Positions 36,903-46,243 of a stretch of 64,000 nucleotides of DNA are shown piece by piece. The DNA is taken from assembly GCA_022448245.1 (NCBI GenBank), contig JAKVCO010000007.1, forward strand, positions 1 to 64,000, written 5' to 3'. Position numbers and translations under genes: made by a program. Origin of the DNA: Paracoccaceae bacterium. Its GTDB lineage: Bacteria; Pseudomonadota; Alphaproteobacteria; Rhodobacterales; Rhodobacteraceae. Within the stretch, counting starts at the first letter, position 1. Each line of letters opens with the position of its first letter. Under the pieces are notes generated by a model that did not search any database, had not been told where the DNA came from, and saw nothing but the letters and a program-made list of their open reading frames with translations.

Positions 36903-37373
36903 TCACGCCGCGCGCTTCGCACTGGCCGCAAAACACCCTGCCTTGGCGAAGTGCAGATGCACATACTCGACCGCCGGGTCTTCGAGGATTGTTGCGAGCG
37001 TTGCAGGAACGTTTTCGCCTTCTGTCACCTCAGCGTGGATCATCATGCCTGCCGCATCGAACCCGCGTAGGGAAATCAGACGCGAGAGGATGACCTTAGG
37101 CACCTCATTGATGGCGGGCTGCGCCTGTTCAACGTCTCGGCGGACATAAATGGCATGGCTCGCACGGTACGGGCTGGCCACGGTCTGGTGCGCGGAGTGC
37201 AGCAGGATCAACTCCTCTCCCTCCTCGGCAGCTTCAAGGCTGACACGACAAGGGGCGCCGGAGCTATCCACCGCGATCCGTCGGCAGGCATTTCGCGCGG
37301 CGAGTTCCTCATCACTGAGGTCGAACAAGGCGCGAAATTGGTCGGGGCTCAGGGCTTCGATGCGAAAATTCAT
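36903..37373 (-). CDS. DUF1203 family protein
   Basis: A 156-residue soluble protein of the DUF1203 family, which opens with a FRIEALSPDQF-type segment and contains RRIAVDSSGAPCRVSLEAAEEGE followed by LHSAHQTVASPYRASHAIYVRR. The family has no established function. It lies between the convergent oxygenase gene and the broken demethylase gene, 76 bases after the end of the latter on the same strand. No lesion is visible. Confidence 0.85.
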   Translation of the reverse strand: MNFRIEALSPDQFRALFDLSDEELAARNACRRIAVDSSGAPCRVSLEAAEEGEELILLHSAHQTVASPYRASHAIYVRRDVEQAQPAINEVPKVILSRLISLRGFDAAGMMIHAEVTEGENVPATLATILEDPAVEYVHLHFAKAGCFAASAKRAA

Positions 37374-37449
37374 GGTCTCTCCTTTTCGGGTGTCCCCGTT
37401 GGATAGACCGCGCCCCGCGCTTCAGGCGATCCGATTGCTGCGCTTTCGG

Positions 37450-39884
37450 TCAGCTTCTCACACGGCTCAGATCGGGGTCATAGGGCGACGGCGCGATCAC
37501 GCTGCACGGCACCATCTGGCCGCAGAGATCGAGCTCCATGACCGACCCTTCCGCTGACAATTCGAGGTCAACGAACGCGTAGGCGAGGTTCAGATCGGTC
37601 CGGTGGCCATAGTCTCCCGACGTGATCGTTCCCACCACACGGTCGCCCCGCATAAGCGAGGCGCCGCCATGCGCTGGTGCGTGGTCCGCCCCAACCTTGA
37701 GGTGACGAGCTTTTTTGTCGGACCGTCCGCGTGCCGTCTGGTCAGCGCGTCGCGGCCCACGAACTCCCCCTTGTTCAGCCTCACAAAGCGGTCGAGGGCG
37801 GTCTCGAACGGATCGAACTCAGTGATGAGGTCCGCCTTCCAGTGGAGATAGCCTTTCTCCATCCGCATGGATTCGACCGCGCGGGCGCCGAAAAGGCCGA
37901 GGCCGAAGTCTTCGCCCACCTCACGGATCGCGCGGTAGGCGGCATAGAGAGAGGCGTTAGGCACGTGGATTTCGTAGGCCAGTTCGCCCGAGAAGCTGAC
38001 AGCCATGATCGTGGCGGGCGTGTAACCCACGAAGGTTTCGCGGACTGAGAGCCACGGGAAGCCTTCCGCCGACCAATCCCCACGAGCTACGCGCGACAGC
38101 ACAGCGCGAGCGTTGGGGCCAGCCAGCACGAGGATCGTGTAGTCATTCGTCAGCGATCGCAGCTGCACATCCTCCCCTGCCTCTATATGGGCGGAGAGCC
38201 AGTCCATGTCGTGGAACTCAGCAGCAGCGGCAGAGCCGTACCATACACGCTCCGGCCCACGTTCGCTCGCGGGCAGGTTCGCCACTGTAGCCTCGGCCTT
38301 CACGCAGCCATGGTGGTTGAGCAGATAACCCAGCCCCACGCGCCCCGTGCGCTTAGTCACAGCTCCGCACATCATTCGGTCGAGGAAACTGTGACGATCG
38401 GCGCCCGTGATCTCGATCCGGTTGAAGCCGTTCACTTCTGCAAGGCCGACGTTCTCGGAGACATTGCGGATCTCAGCCGCCACGATGGGCGTCGCCTCAT
38501 CGAAGTTGAAGCTGAGCGACGGATGGAATTCGGGCGAGGGCTTGAAGTACTCCGCCCGTTCCCAACCGTTGACCACGGTGAACTCCGCCCCCTCGGCCTC
38601 GAGCACCGGCGTCAGCGGTGTGGTCTTTGCATTGCGCCCAGCCGGGCGGTGTTCATGCGGGAAGTGGAAGCGGAATTCGTTCTGGTAATCCTCAATGGCC
38701 TTCAGCGAGGTCAGCTCCACGTTCGCATGGCCTGTGAAGCGTCGCGGATCGAGGCACCATGTGTCATAGCAGGCTTCCCCATGGACGATCTGCTGGGCGA
38801 GCAGCCAGCCGTGGCCACCGCCCTCGCCTACGCCCGCGCGCAGGCCGATGATGCAGAAGGCGTTCCGTTTGCCCGGGATCGGGCCCACCAGCGGCGCACC
38901 GTCGATCGTGTATGTAATTGGCCCGTTCACGATGCGCTTGATGCCGACCTCGGTCAGCGCAGGCATCCGGGCAAAAGCGCCGTCTAGCACGTCCATCACA
39001 CGGTTGAGGTCGTCAGGGCACAAATCATTCGCAAAGGAAGGGGAGACCCCGTCCATCCCCCAAGTCCGGCAGTCTTGCTCGTAGAAGCCAATGAGCAGCC
39101 CGCCTTTCTCCTGACGCGAGTAGTAGTCGCTGATCGGGCAGCGCAGCAGCGGCATCCGATGGCCCGCTTCCGCAATCGCGGGGATATCTTCAGTGACGAA
39201 GTACTGGTGCTCCATGGAGGCGACCGGGTGGTGCACACCCATCATCGCGCCCACTTCGTTCACGCGGTAGCCGCCAGCGTTCACGACGATATCGGCGTCG
39301 ATATCGCCCTTCTCCGTATGGACAGTCCAGGTGTCATCCTTGTGCTGGGTCAGCCCCGTCACCGGCGTATGGCGGTAGACCTCTGCCCCCGCTTTGCGCG
39401 CGTGGAACGCCAGCGCCTGACAAAGCTGCGCGAGGTCGATGTCGCCGTCCTCCCCGTCCCAGAGCCCACCGAGCAGGTTCTCGGTCGAAATCAGCGGGTG
39501 GCGGCGGGCGCATTCCTCGGCATCGATCACCTCGAACTCCACCCCCATGCCGCGCGCCATGGAGGAGAAGTGGCGATAGCCCTGCATCTGCTCTTTGGTG
39601 TTCGCGAGCCTGATGCCGCCGTCGCCGTGGTGGTAACCCACAGGGTAGTCCGGATCGTCGCGCAGCTTTTTGTAGAGCGCAACGGAATGCGACTTCAGCC
39701 CCACCATCGTCTGGTTCATCCCGAAGTTCGTCACCTGCGCTGCGGAGTGCCACGTGGTACCTGACGTCAGCTCATCGCGTTCGATCAGAACAACATCCCT
39801 CCAGCCTTCTTGCGTGAGGTGGTAGAGCGTGGAGCATCCTGCGATGCCTCCCCCGATGACGGCGACTTTGGTGCGTGACTTCAT
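37450..39884 (-). pseudogene. FAD-dependent demethylase with GcvT domain, C-terminal frameshift
   Basis: A dimethylglycine/sarcosine dehydrogenase-like protein. The N-terminal FAD domain begins with the dinucleotide motif GGGIAGCSTLYHL (residues 11-23), followed by ELTSGTTWHSA, where such enzymes attach FAD covalently. The C-terminal half is a folate-binding GcvT domain. One base is missing near 37701 in a GG run that should be GGG: the reading changes from TKKLVT to nonsense and ends at 37590, whereas the neighbouring frame continues LKVGADHAPAHGG down to a stop at 37450. Corrected length is about 811 residues, normal for the family. Only about the last 70 residues are lost. Such enzymes demethylate glycine betaine derivatives and yield methylene-THF. 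Confidence 0.88.
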
Positions 39885-39956
39885 GGCGTGCTCCTCTCTG
39901 CGCGGGAGAGAGCACCATCAAAGACGCCGCCGCGCAATCCTTGCGACACAGTCAAA

Positions 39957-39971
39957 ATCATAGATTTCTAT
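39957..39971. promoter_or_regulatory. Possible LysR binding site before the demethylase gene
   Basis: ATAGA-tt-TCTAT (39960-39971) is a perfect short palindrome between the LysR stop and the demethylase start. The overlapping string ATCAtAGATTTC recurs, less one base, at 40932-40942 near the other end of the LysR gene. This suggests a shared regulator site. Confidence 0.35.
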
Positions 39972-40955
39972 TTACTGAATAACGTCGAAGCCGGTCTGGA
40001 GGAACGGCAACCGTGCCTGCGCGTCGTCGATGATGCGCTCCTCGATGCAGGTCCTGATCTCCTCCGCCATCCGGCCTGGCAACGGACCGAGGGTGCCCGC
40101 CCGCCCATGCAGCGCCAAGCGGCGCGAGAAGGCTGGCAGCGGCAGAGGATGCGCCTCAACGATTTCACCTGCGCGAGGGGTGCCGAAGAAGGCCAGCGCC
40201 GTAGTGATCGCCCAGCCCTGAAGCTCCGCCGTCATGGCAAAGAGCGCTTGGTTGGTGGAGAGCTCGAACCCCCGTTGCGGCGGGGTTCCTGCGCGGCGCA
40301 GATGCGCCTCGATCTGCCGACCAATCTGAAGATCGCTCGTGTAGCGGACAAAGGGTTGGGTGGGCAGCGCCTCGAAAGGCCCGAGGCCTTTGGCAGCGAT
40401 CAGCACGAAGGGATCGCGCAGGATCGCGTGTTGTTCGACCCAATCGGCATCTCCCACCGTGTCCACAGCGAGGGTGAGATCCACCGCCCGGCTTGAGAGG
40501 GCATCGAGGTTCTCGTGGCTCGCGCCGCTCGTTAACGTGAAGGTCACGTTCGGGTAGATGTCTGTGAGACGCAGGAGCCAGGGGGCTGTGACCGTCGCGT
40601 CCAGTTCTTCCAGCGAGGCGATGCGCACTGTCATGGGAGGGGCTTGATCGGCGTCCACCAGCCGCGCCTTCGCCGCGCTCACATCATCCAGAAGCTGCCG
40701 CGCGGGATCGAGAAAGAGCGTCCCCGCCCGCGTCAGCCGAAACTGCCGGGCCGAGCGTTCGATGGGCTTGGCGCCCATCGCGGCCTCGAGCACGGCGAGC
40801 TGTTGCGACACCGAAGACGGGCTGATCCCCAAACGGTGCGCCGCGCGCGTAACCGACTGCGCCTCCACTGCCGCCACAAAGATCTGAGCGGCGCGGAAGG
40901 TGAAGGGGGGCTCATTTTTCTCCATATCGGAATCAAGATTTCGGTTTTCCCTCAT
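39972..40955 (-). CDS. LysR family transcriptional regulator
   Basis: A 327-residue LysR regulator with the N-terminal winged helix-turn-helix (AAQIFVAAVEAQSVTRAAHRLGISPSSVSQQLAVLEAAMG) and a C-terminal periplasmic-binding-like effector domain. It lies between the demethylase gene and the divergent mttB gene, so it is the obvious local regulator of methylamine or betaine use. An alternative start at 40925 (MEKNEPP) would free a possible binding site at 40932-40942 from the coding sequence. No lesion is visible, even though both flanking target genes are broken. Confidence 0.92.
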   Translation of the reverse strand: MRENRNLDSDMEKNEPPFTFRAAQIFVAAVEAQSVTRAAHRLGISPSSVSQQLAVLEAAMGAKPIERSARQFRLTRAGTLFLDPARQLLDDVSAAKARLVDADQAPPMTVRIASLEELDATVTAPWLLRLTDIYPNVTFTLTSGASHENLDALSSRAVDLTLAVDTVGDADWVEQHAILRDPFVLIAAKGLGPFEALPTQPFVRYTSDLQIGRQIEAHLRRAGTPPQRGFELSTNQALFAMTAELQGWAITTALAFFGTPRAGEIVEAHPLPLPAFSRRLALHGRAGTLGPLPGRMAEEIRTCIEERIIDDAQARLPFLQTGFDVIQ

Positions 40956-41003
40956 CTTGTCCAGTACGCTTGCGCCACATGGGGTCCCAAAGGAATGTGC
41001 ACC

Positions 41004-42508
41004 ATGCCAGCTCGATCAGGCCGCAAGGCCCGCCATGCCCAACGTGCTGCACCGCCGGCGTTTGACCCCTGCCCCCCCGGACAGGCCGGAGGCCGCTATC
41101 AGCCCTGACTGAGCCCGAGATGGAGGCCATCGTCGACACCGCCATCCGCCTCTTGGCGGAGCTCGGTATGGGCGAAGTGCCCGAGCGGCTGCACGCAGAT
41201 TTCATGAAGATGGGCGCGATGGCCAAGGGCGGCCGCGTCTACTTTTCGCCCGCGCTGACACGCGAGGCGATCGATGCCGCGGCCAAGCAATTCACGCTCT
41301 ACGGCCGCGATCCGGCGCGCGATATCGAGGTGGGCGGGGATCGTGTCTACTTCGGCACGGGCGGCGCGGCGGTTCAGACGCTCGACATGGACACAGGGCT
41401 CTACCGTCCGTCTACCCTGCGCGACCTGCACGATTTTACCCGGCTGCAGGACACGCTGGCCAATGTCAGCTGGTTCACGCGCTGCTGCATCGCCACGGAT
41501 GTGCCCGACAACCGGGACCTCGACATCAACACCGCCTATGCGCTGATCAAGAACACCTCGAAACCCACGGCAACAGCCTTCACCATCGCCGAGCACGTGG
41601 CCCCGATCATCGAGATGTTCGACATCGCGGCAGGCGGCGAAGGGGCCTACAAAGCGCGGCCCTTCTTGAAGGCGCATATCTCGCCCGTCATCTCGCCCAT
41701 GCGCTACGGCGAAGACGCGGTGGAGGTTCTTTACGCCTGCATCGAACACGGCGTGCCGGTCTCCAACATCACCGCTGCGCAGGCCGGCGCCACGGCGCCT
41801 GCAACGCTGGCGGGCTTTCTTGCTCAATCATTGGCGGAGACGCTGGGATCGCTTCTGATGGTCCACGCAATCCAGCCCGGCTATCCGATGATCTTCTCGA
41901 ATTGGCCCCTTGTGGTGGACCTGCGCACCGGCGCCTTTGCGGGCGGGTCGGGCGAAACGGCATTGATGAACGCAGCCTCGGCGCAGCTCTCAAACTGGCT
42001 TGGCCTGCCCTCGGGTTTCGCGGCCTCCATGACAGATGCCAAGGCGATCGACGCGCAATATGGCGTGGAGAAGGGCATGACCTCGCTCGCAGCAGCGCTC
42101 GCCGGGGGCAACCTGATCTACGAGAGCTCGGGCATGACGGCCTCACTGCTGGGGGCGAGCTTCGAGGGCTTTGTCCTCGACAACGAGATGCACTCTCACA
42201 CCTACCGCGCGCTTCGAGGCGTCGAGGTGACGGAAGAGAACCTCGGTTTTGACGCGATCTGCGAGGCGGTGCTTGGAGAGGGCCACTTTCTTGGCAGGGC
42301 GCATACCTATGCGGCGATGGAGCGGGACTATTTCTATCCCGCACTCGCCGACAGGGAGGACCCCCGATCCTAGGCCGAAGCCGGCGCACAGGATGCCTGG
42401 GCGAGGGCCAAAGCAAAGGCGCAGGACATCTTGGCCACGCACCAACCGACATATCTGGACCCGGAGGTCGACGTCGCGATCCGCACAAAATTCAACTTGT
42501 TGATGTGA
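41004..42508 (+). pseudogene. Trimethylamine methyltransferase family (MttB/MtgB-like), frameshift and in-frame TAG
   Basis: A member of the MttB superfamily of corrinoid-dependent methyltransferases (TIM barrel), most like the non-pyrrolysine glycine-betaine-type enzymes of Rhodobacterales. ATG 41004 follows AAGGA. Residues MPARSGRKAR to GRYQP are in one frame; one C missing at 41103-41105 shifts the continuation LTEPEMEAIVDTAIRLLAELG into the next. Near the C-terminus a TAG at 42371-42373 interrupts PRS-AEAGAQDAWARAKAKAQ, which runs on in frame to TGA 42508; tryptophan is a likely ancestral residue. Corrected length is about 501. The uncorrected middle piece is 41120-42373. No cognate corrinoid protein gene was recognised nearby. 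Confidence 0.87.
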
Positions 42509-42511
42509 GGC

Positions 42512-43549
42512 TCAACCGATGCCGGTGATCGTTTCGCGCATGATCTCGAACACACGCCGGTTCAAAGCCCAGCTTTCGAACTGCGCGTCCGCCGAAGGGC
42601 CAAGCACAGTGACCGACATGGGCATGTCCTGAAAGCTGCCCCGAAGACATAGCATGGTCGCGCCGAGCCCGCCCGCCTCACCCCACCGCAAAACGGCCGA
42701 GAACGCAAGGTCACCACGAGTTGCCTCGAGGATCGGCTCAGGATCGCCCAGAGTCACACCCTGTTCTGAGAGTTTCGAGATCAACGCCATCTCCAGCGTT
42801 TCGGCATCGCTAGCCACGCCACCGATCGCCGCCACCATGTTGCCAGCAACAGCGTCGCCAACAAGCGCCTTGAACTGGATCGCATCACCCTGCGGCGGGA
42901 CATCCCCGGGGCGATCAGCCTCCCAACTTGCGGGGGCGGTAAATCCTACCTGCCCCAGAATACCTTCGAGGTAATGTTCGGCCATCGCCTCAGCAAAGCG
43001 CATGCCTGAGGGCTCGAGAAGCTTGAACCGGATCGCGGCCATAAGCGCGATTTCCTGAAGTGCCGGATCATCGGCTGTGCCCTTGGGGTCGAACGACCCC
43101 TCAACGACATAAAGAAGATCGGCGTCCTTCATGGTCACCATGCGGTGCAGACGCCCATCGGCCGCGGTAGCCACCGCATCGCCCATCAGCCCGTTTTGGG
43201 TGGGAAGCTCCCGGATCGCATGAAGCTGGAACTTGCCGCCCGACAGATAGCCGCGCAGCCAATCCGAACCGTTGATCACCCGGGGCAGGAACGCCACGTG
43301 GACAACCACACGCGCATCATGGCTCGCCCCGAGGGCCTCTGGCGCGCCGGGCGCGAAGGTAGCGAGGGGGAACATGGGATCATCCGCCGACGGCTCCCGG
43401 TTCGAGACCTCGAAATCCCAGAGTTTCGGCAACGCCAGCTGGAAGGCACCGGTCGCAAAGACACCTTCGCGCACTGTCACATCCAGATAGGCGCCTTCGA
43501 TGGCTTCCTTGGCACTCACAGGCCGTTCAAGGAAGGCAATTTCGCTCAT
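42512..43549 (-). CDS. DcrB-like (DUF1795) protein of a T6SS module, possibly tandem domains
   Basis: A 345-residue soluble protein. The first half has a DcrB/DUF1795-like pattern: LPKLWDFEVSN, then RVVVHVAFLPRV, and a late YVVEGSFDP followed by a helix. The second half repeats a similar order (FTAPASW, then LAFSAVLRWGE and MLCLRGSFQD), suggesting two copies of the fold. Eag-type chaperones of type VI effectors belong to this fold and sit beside vgrG and effector genes, so an adaptor or chaperone role is plausible. It ends three bases from the mttB stop (convergent) and begins just after the LysM gene stop. Confidence 0.6.
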   Translation of the reverse strand: MSEIAFLERPVSAKEAIEGAYLDVTVREGVFATGAFQLALPKLWDFEVSNREPSADDPMFPLATFAPGAPEALGASHDARVVVHVAFLPRVINGSDWLRGYLSGGKFQLHAIRELPTQNGLMGDAVATAADGRLHRMVTMKDADLLYVVEGSFDPKGTADDPALQEIALMAAIRFKLLEPSGMRFAEAMAEHYLEGILGQVGFTAPASWEADRPGDVPPQGDAIQFKALVGDAVAGNMVAAIGGVASDAETLEMALISKLSEQGVTLGDPEPILEATRGDLAFSAVLRWGEAGGLGATMLCLRGSFQDMPMSVTVLGPSADAQFESWALNRRVFEIMRETITGIG

Positions 43550-43552
43550 GTA

Positions 43553-44538
43553 CTAGGGTCCGTGGGGCCATTTTCTGTCGGTATATTTCGGCCCGATCGA
43601 GAGGTCGAAGTCGAATTTCAAGCCTAGCGCCGCGGCGAGCTCTCCCCCCGCGCCGACGTGGGCGCGGCCGGACTCGATGTCTTGGAACGCGTGAGCATTG
43701 GCACCGGCGCCCAAAGAGCCTGCAGAAGCACCACCCTTGGCTGTCCCGCCAATGGTCCAATTCGTGAAGGGGATCGGGATCGAGAATGAGCCTTGCGCAT
43801 CACCCTTGGCCGCAGCCGACGATAGACCACCGTCGAACACAACCACGCGGCGGCGTCCATCGGACCCCAAGAGCGCGTTGCCTTTTGCCTCGGCCGTCAT
43901 CAGCTCGTACTCGCCACCAACTTCGGCAAGCGGGTTGTTCATGTCAGAGCCGTAAAAGACCGAGCCCTGTTCTCTGACCATGCGAGTGTCGGCTTTCGCG
44001 CGCCGCCCGCGCCCCAACCAACACCGCCCTGCGCCTCGGCTTCGGCGTTCATCAGGTCCATGGAATGGGACCCGCCAAAGTCGGACTCGCCGAAATGACC
44101 TTCGTGCTGCATCTTGACCATGCCAGCCCCGATGGAGCCTTCGGCCATCCCATCGCCGGCGCTGCCACGAGCGTCTGCATAGATCACATGGACATTGTAA
44201 TCGCCCCCAGCGCGCCAGCGGGCGGGCGGATCCATGGGCTGCTCTTGTTGCGCAGCTTCGCAAGCCTCGCAGGGCTCATCTGGTGGCGTGTCGGCCTTAT
44301 CTTCGGCGGCCTTCTCGCCCGCCTCAACACCGTCCGCAGCAGCCGAAGGCGCAGCTGGTTGCGCGGGCGCTTGAGTCATTGGGGCAGGCGCGGATGGCAC
44401 GACCATTGGATCGCCCGCGTAAATCACGTTAGGGCTACTGATCCCGTTCGACTTCGCAAGATGGCCCACGGTCGTATTGTGGGTCCGCGAAAGCCCGGTG
44501 AGCGTGTCGCCCTTCTGGATTTCAACAACATCGATCAC
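43553..44538 (-). pseudogene. LysM-domain protein, candidate T6SS effector, frameshifted
   Basis: The N-terminus is a LysM domain (VEIQKGDTLTGLSRTHNTTVGHLAKSNG, residues about 5-50). An alanine/proline linker follows, then a CEACE segment and a region with PPARWRAGGDYNVHVIYADARG. Near 43995-44012 one base seems to be missing in a GC run: GVGWGAGGARK must pass into the frame reading ADTRMVREQGSVFYGSDM, which runs to TAG 43553. Corrected length is about 328 residues. The glycine/alanine-rich C-terminal domain is not recognised. Its place after PAAR genes makes it a candidate effector or structural partner. ATG overlaps the preceding stop (ATGA). Confidence 0.7.
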
Positions 44539-44885
44539 GCGTCAGCCCCCGCTCGGATGACGCCTTTGATCCTCTCGAGCCGGGATCGTGCAGGGGCGGA
44601 GAAACGCAGCACGCCGTCCAGCCAAGCATAGGCCGGCTTTTGGTCGAAATCGTTGGGGAAGGTGACGAGGATGAAGGAAGGCTCCGTGATTTCTTTCTCG
44701 AACTCAAAGCCATGCACTTTCCAGAGCTCGAAAGCGCGGCTGATCCGGCCGTCTGCTCGCTCTTCGCTGACGTCCGGCAGCTTCTCGGCAATGAAGGCGC
44801 GAAGCTCGTGCCGCAGTTCATCGTAGAAGGAAGCCTCTTTGCGCGCCTCGATAGCGGTGAACTGATCGGCCGAGAACTTAAGCAC
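44535..44885 (-). CDS. Small protein of the T6SS module, unknown function
   Basis: A 116-residue soluble protein starting at GTG 44885, which overlaps the upstream membrane-protein stop by eight bases. It is rich in charged and aromatic residues: a helical N-terminal half (FYDELRHELRAFIAEKLPDV) and a C-terminal part with FILVTFPNDFDQKPAYAWLDGVL. I do not recognise the family. The tight overlaps on both sides show that it is made with the PAAR, membrane and LysM proteins. It could be a small adaptor or an immunity protein; nothing decides between them. Confidence 0.7.
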   Translation of the reverse strand: MLKFSADQFTAIEARKEASFYDELRHELRAFIAEKLPDVSEERADGRISRAFELWKVHGFEFEKEITEPSFILVTFPNDFDQKPAYAWLDGVLRFSAPARSRLERIKGVIRAGADA

Positions 44886-45228
44886 CGGTCACGCGCCCTG
44901 TCGCAAAGACGCCGAAGAGCACGATGATCGCAACCATGGCCACCCAACCCACCGTCGTCATGACGCTGGCAAATCCGGGTGACGGGGCCCGAAGCGCGAG
45001 CCCCGATTGCGAGCCCCCGGCCTCCATCGTGCGAGCTATTGCGCGGCTGAGCGCGCCAAAGAGCCAAGGCATTGCGAAGCCATAAGCGCCACCTGCCGCT
45101 GCAAGCAGCGCAGGCACCACAGTGCGCCGGGCAGCCTCCACATCGCCGCCAAACCAATTGGCAGCCCCCTCGCCGATCACGGCCAGTGCGATCAAGACAA
45201 TGAGACAGAGACCCTACAGATAGAGCAT
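44878..45228 (-). pseudogene. Small membrane protein of the T6SS module, in-frame TAG at codon 5
   Basis: The ATG at 45228 shares a base with the PAAR stop (TGATG), a typical coupled start. The frame reads MLYL, then TAG at 45214-45216, then GLCLIVLIALAVIGEGAANWFGG and continues for about 110 residues with two or three membrane helices. Restoring the TAG to a sense codon (TGG is one change away) gives a complete first helix. Without it, translation would have to begin at a TTG at 45195 with a poor ribosome site. Function unknown; a membrane immunity protein or translocation helper are both possible. Confidence 0.6.
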
Positions 45229-45530
45229 CAGGCCACCGTGATCAGAGGGATACCCATGACGATCTTGCCGCCATGCGCGGTGGAATCTACAAGCCGCATG
45301 ACGCCCTTGCCGTTGATCTTCACAATAGAGGAGCCCTTCTGGTGCTTGTCGGGCCCCGGCATACCGGTGAAGAGCGCCTGACCGCCCTCGACGGCCCAAG
45401 GGATGCCGTTGAATTTCACGTGGCTTTGCCCGGCGCTGATGATCGGGCCTCCCACATGCGGTTTGGGGCCCGGATCGACCTTCGGACAAACGTGCGGCAT
45501 GCCGAGAATTGCGAGGGGTTTTCCTGCCAT
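45228..45530 (-). CDS. PAAR domain protein (T6SS spike tip)
   Basis: A 100-residue PAAR protein, which caps the VgrG spike. The opening GKPLAILGMPHVCPKVDP is followed by PHVGGPII, with the histidine/cysteine zinc ligands, then GMPGPDKHQKGSSIVKINGKGVMRLVDSTAHGGKI. The start is well defined by TAGGAGG before the ATG. No toxin extension is present, so any effector must be a separate protein. It lies between the DUF4123 adaptor gene and the small membrane gene and has no lesion. Confidence 0.88.
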   Translation of the reverse strand: MAGKPLAILGMPHVCPKVDPGPKPHVGGPIISAGQSHVKFNGIPWAVEGGQALFTGMPGPDKHQKGSSIVKINGKGVMRLVDSTAHGGKIVMGIPLITVA

Positions 45531-45541
45531 GATCGCGCCTC

Positions 45542-46243
45542 CTAAGCCTGCGCTTGCAGCACTTGATTGACATAGGCCTCGACCTCTTCATCGGTCGGCG
45601 CCTTCGCAATCAAAGGCTCACCCATCGTGACGAGATCCACCGAGACGGTTTCGAGCTGTGCGTCCTTGCCCAAGCGGTGCACGAGCGCCGTCAGGCCATC
45701 GCCCACCTCGGTGAGAATACCGTCGATGCCCTTGAGAAAGTGCGCGCGCTGTTCGTCATCGAAAACGGGCAGATAGGTATTAAGGTGCTCTGGCCGGTAG
45801 AACTTGAAGAAACAGACTTCGCCATCTTCATCCTCGGCTTCGATAAACTTCTTGAAGTGGCTCTTCAACTTGGCCAGCGGCAAGCGCGAGAGGATCACGA
45901 TCCCCCAGTTGTTGCTCCAGCCCTCATCCATGAACCAATCCCACGCCTGGCCGTTGCGCTCGAGCGAAATGAGCCACAGCGCCACCTCGGCGAGGTCCTC
46001 AAATGCTTGACCGTCAAACAGGCAGCGGCTCTGCTCATTGAAACTGTCAGCGTGCATCGTGATCAGTGGATCGCAGGAGGCATCGACGAGAAGGTAGGCC
46101 ATCAGAGGGCCTTTATCGCCGCCGGGGTTTTCTGCCCGCCGCACGGCGTCCTTTTCGAGGGCCTCAAAGACCAGCTGGTCGAGCGCGAGCAGCATCGCCT
46201 CTTTCTCAGGCGGCGGCGCAATGGAGGGAGGCAGGTCCATCAT
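45542..46243 (-). CDS. DUF4123 protein, T6SS adaptor/chaperone
   Basis: A 233-residue DUF4123 (Tap/Tec-type) protein. Members load effectors onto VgrG. Visible family features are the early MAYLLVDASCDPL, the middle WGIVILSRLPLAKLKSHFKKF and the characteristic FFKFYRPEHLNTYLPVF segment. Its ATG overlaps the vgrG stop (ATGA), and the PAAR gene follows 11 bases later. The reading frame is intact. In such modules the gene downstream of a DUF4123 gene often encodes the cargo, which points to the PAAR/LysM genes here. Confidence 0.88.
   Translation of the reverse strand: MMDLPPSIAPPPEKEAMLLALDQLVFEALEKDAVRRAENPGGDKGPLMAYLLVDASCDPLITMHADSFNEQSRCLFDGQAFEDLAEVALWLISLERNGQAWDWFMDEGWSNNWGIVILSRLPLAKLKSHFKKFIEAEDEDGEVCFFKFYRPEHLNTYLPVFDDEQRAHFLKGIDGILTEVGDGLTALVHRLGKDAQLETVSVDLVTMGEPLIAKAPTDEEVEAYVNQVLQAQA

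Noticed and set aside
41004-42508. TAG in mttB as a pyrrolysine codon
   Set aside because: The site is about 45 codons from the end, not the internal active-site position, and the homologue is of the non-pyrrolysine type. No pyl genes are in the window.
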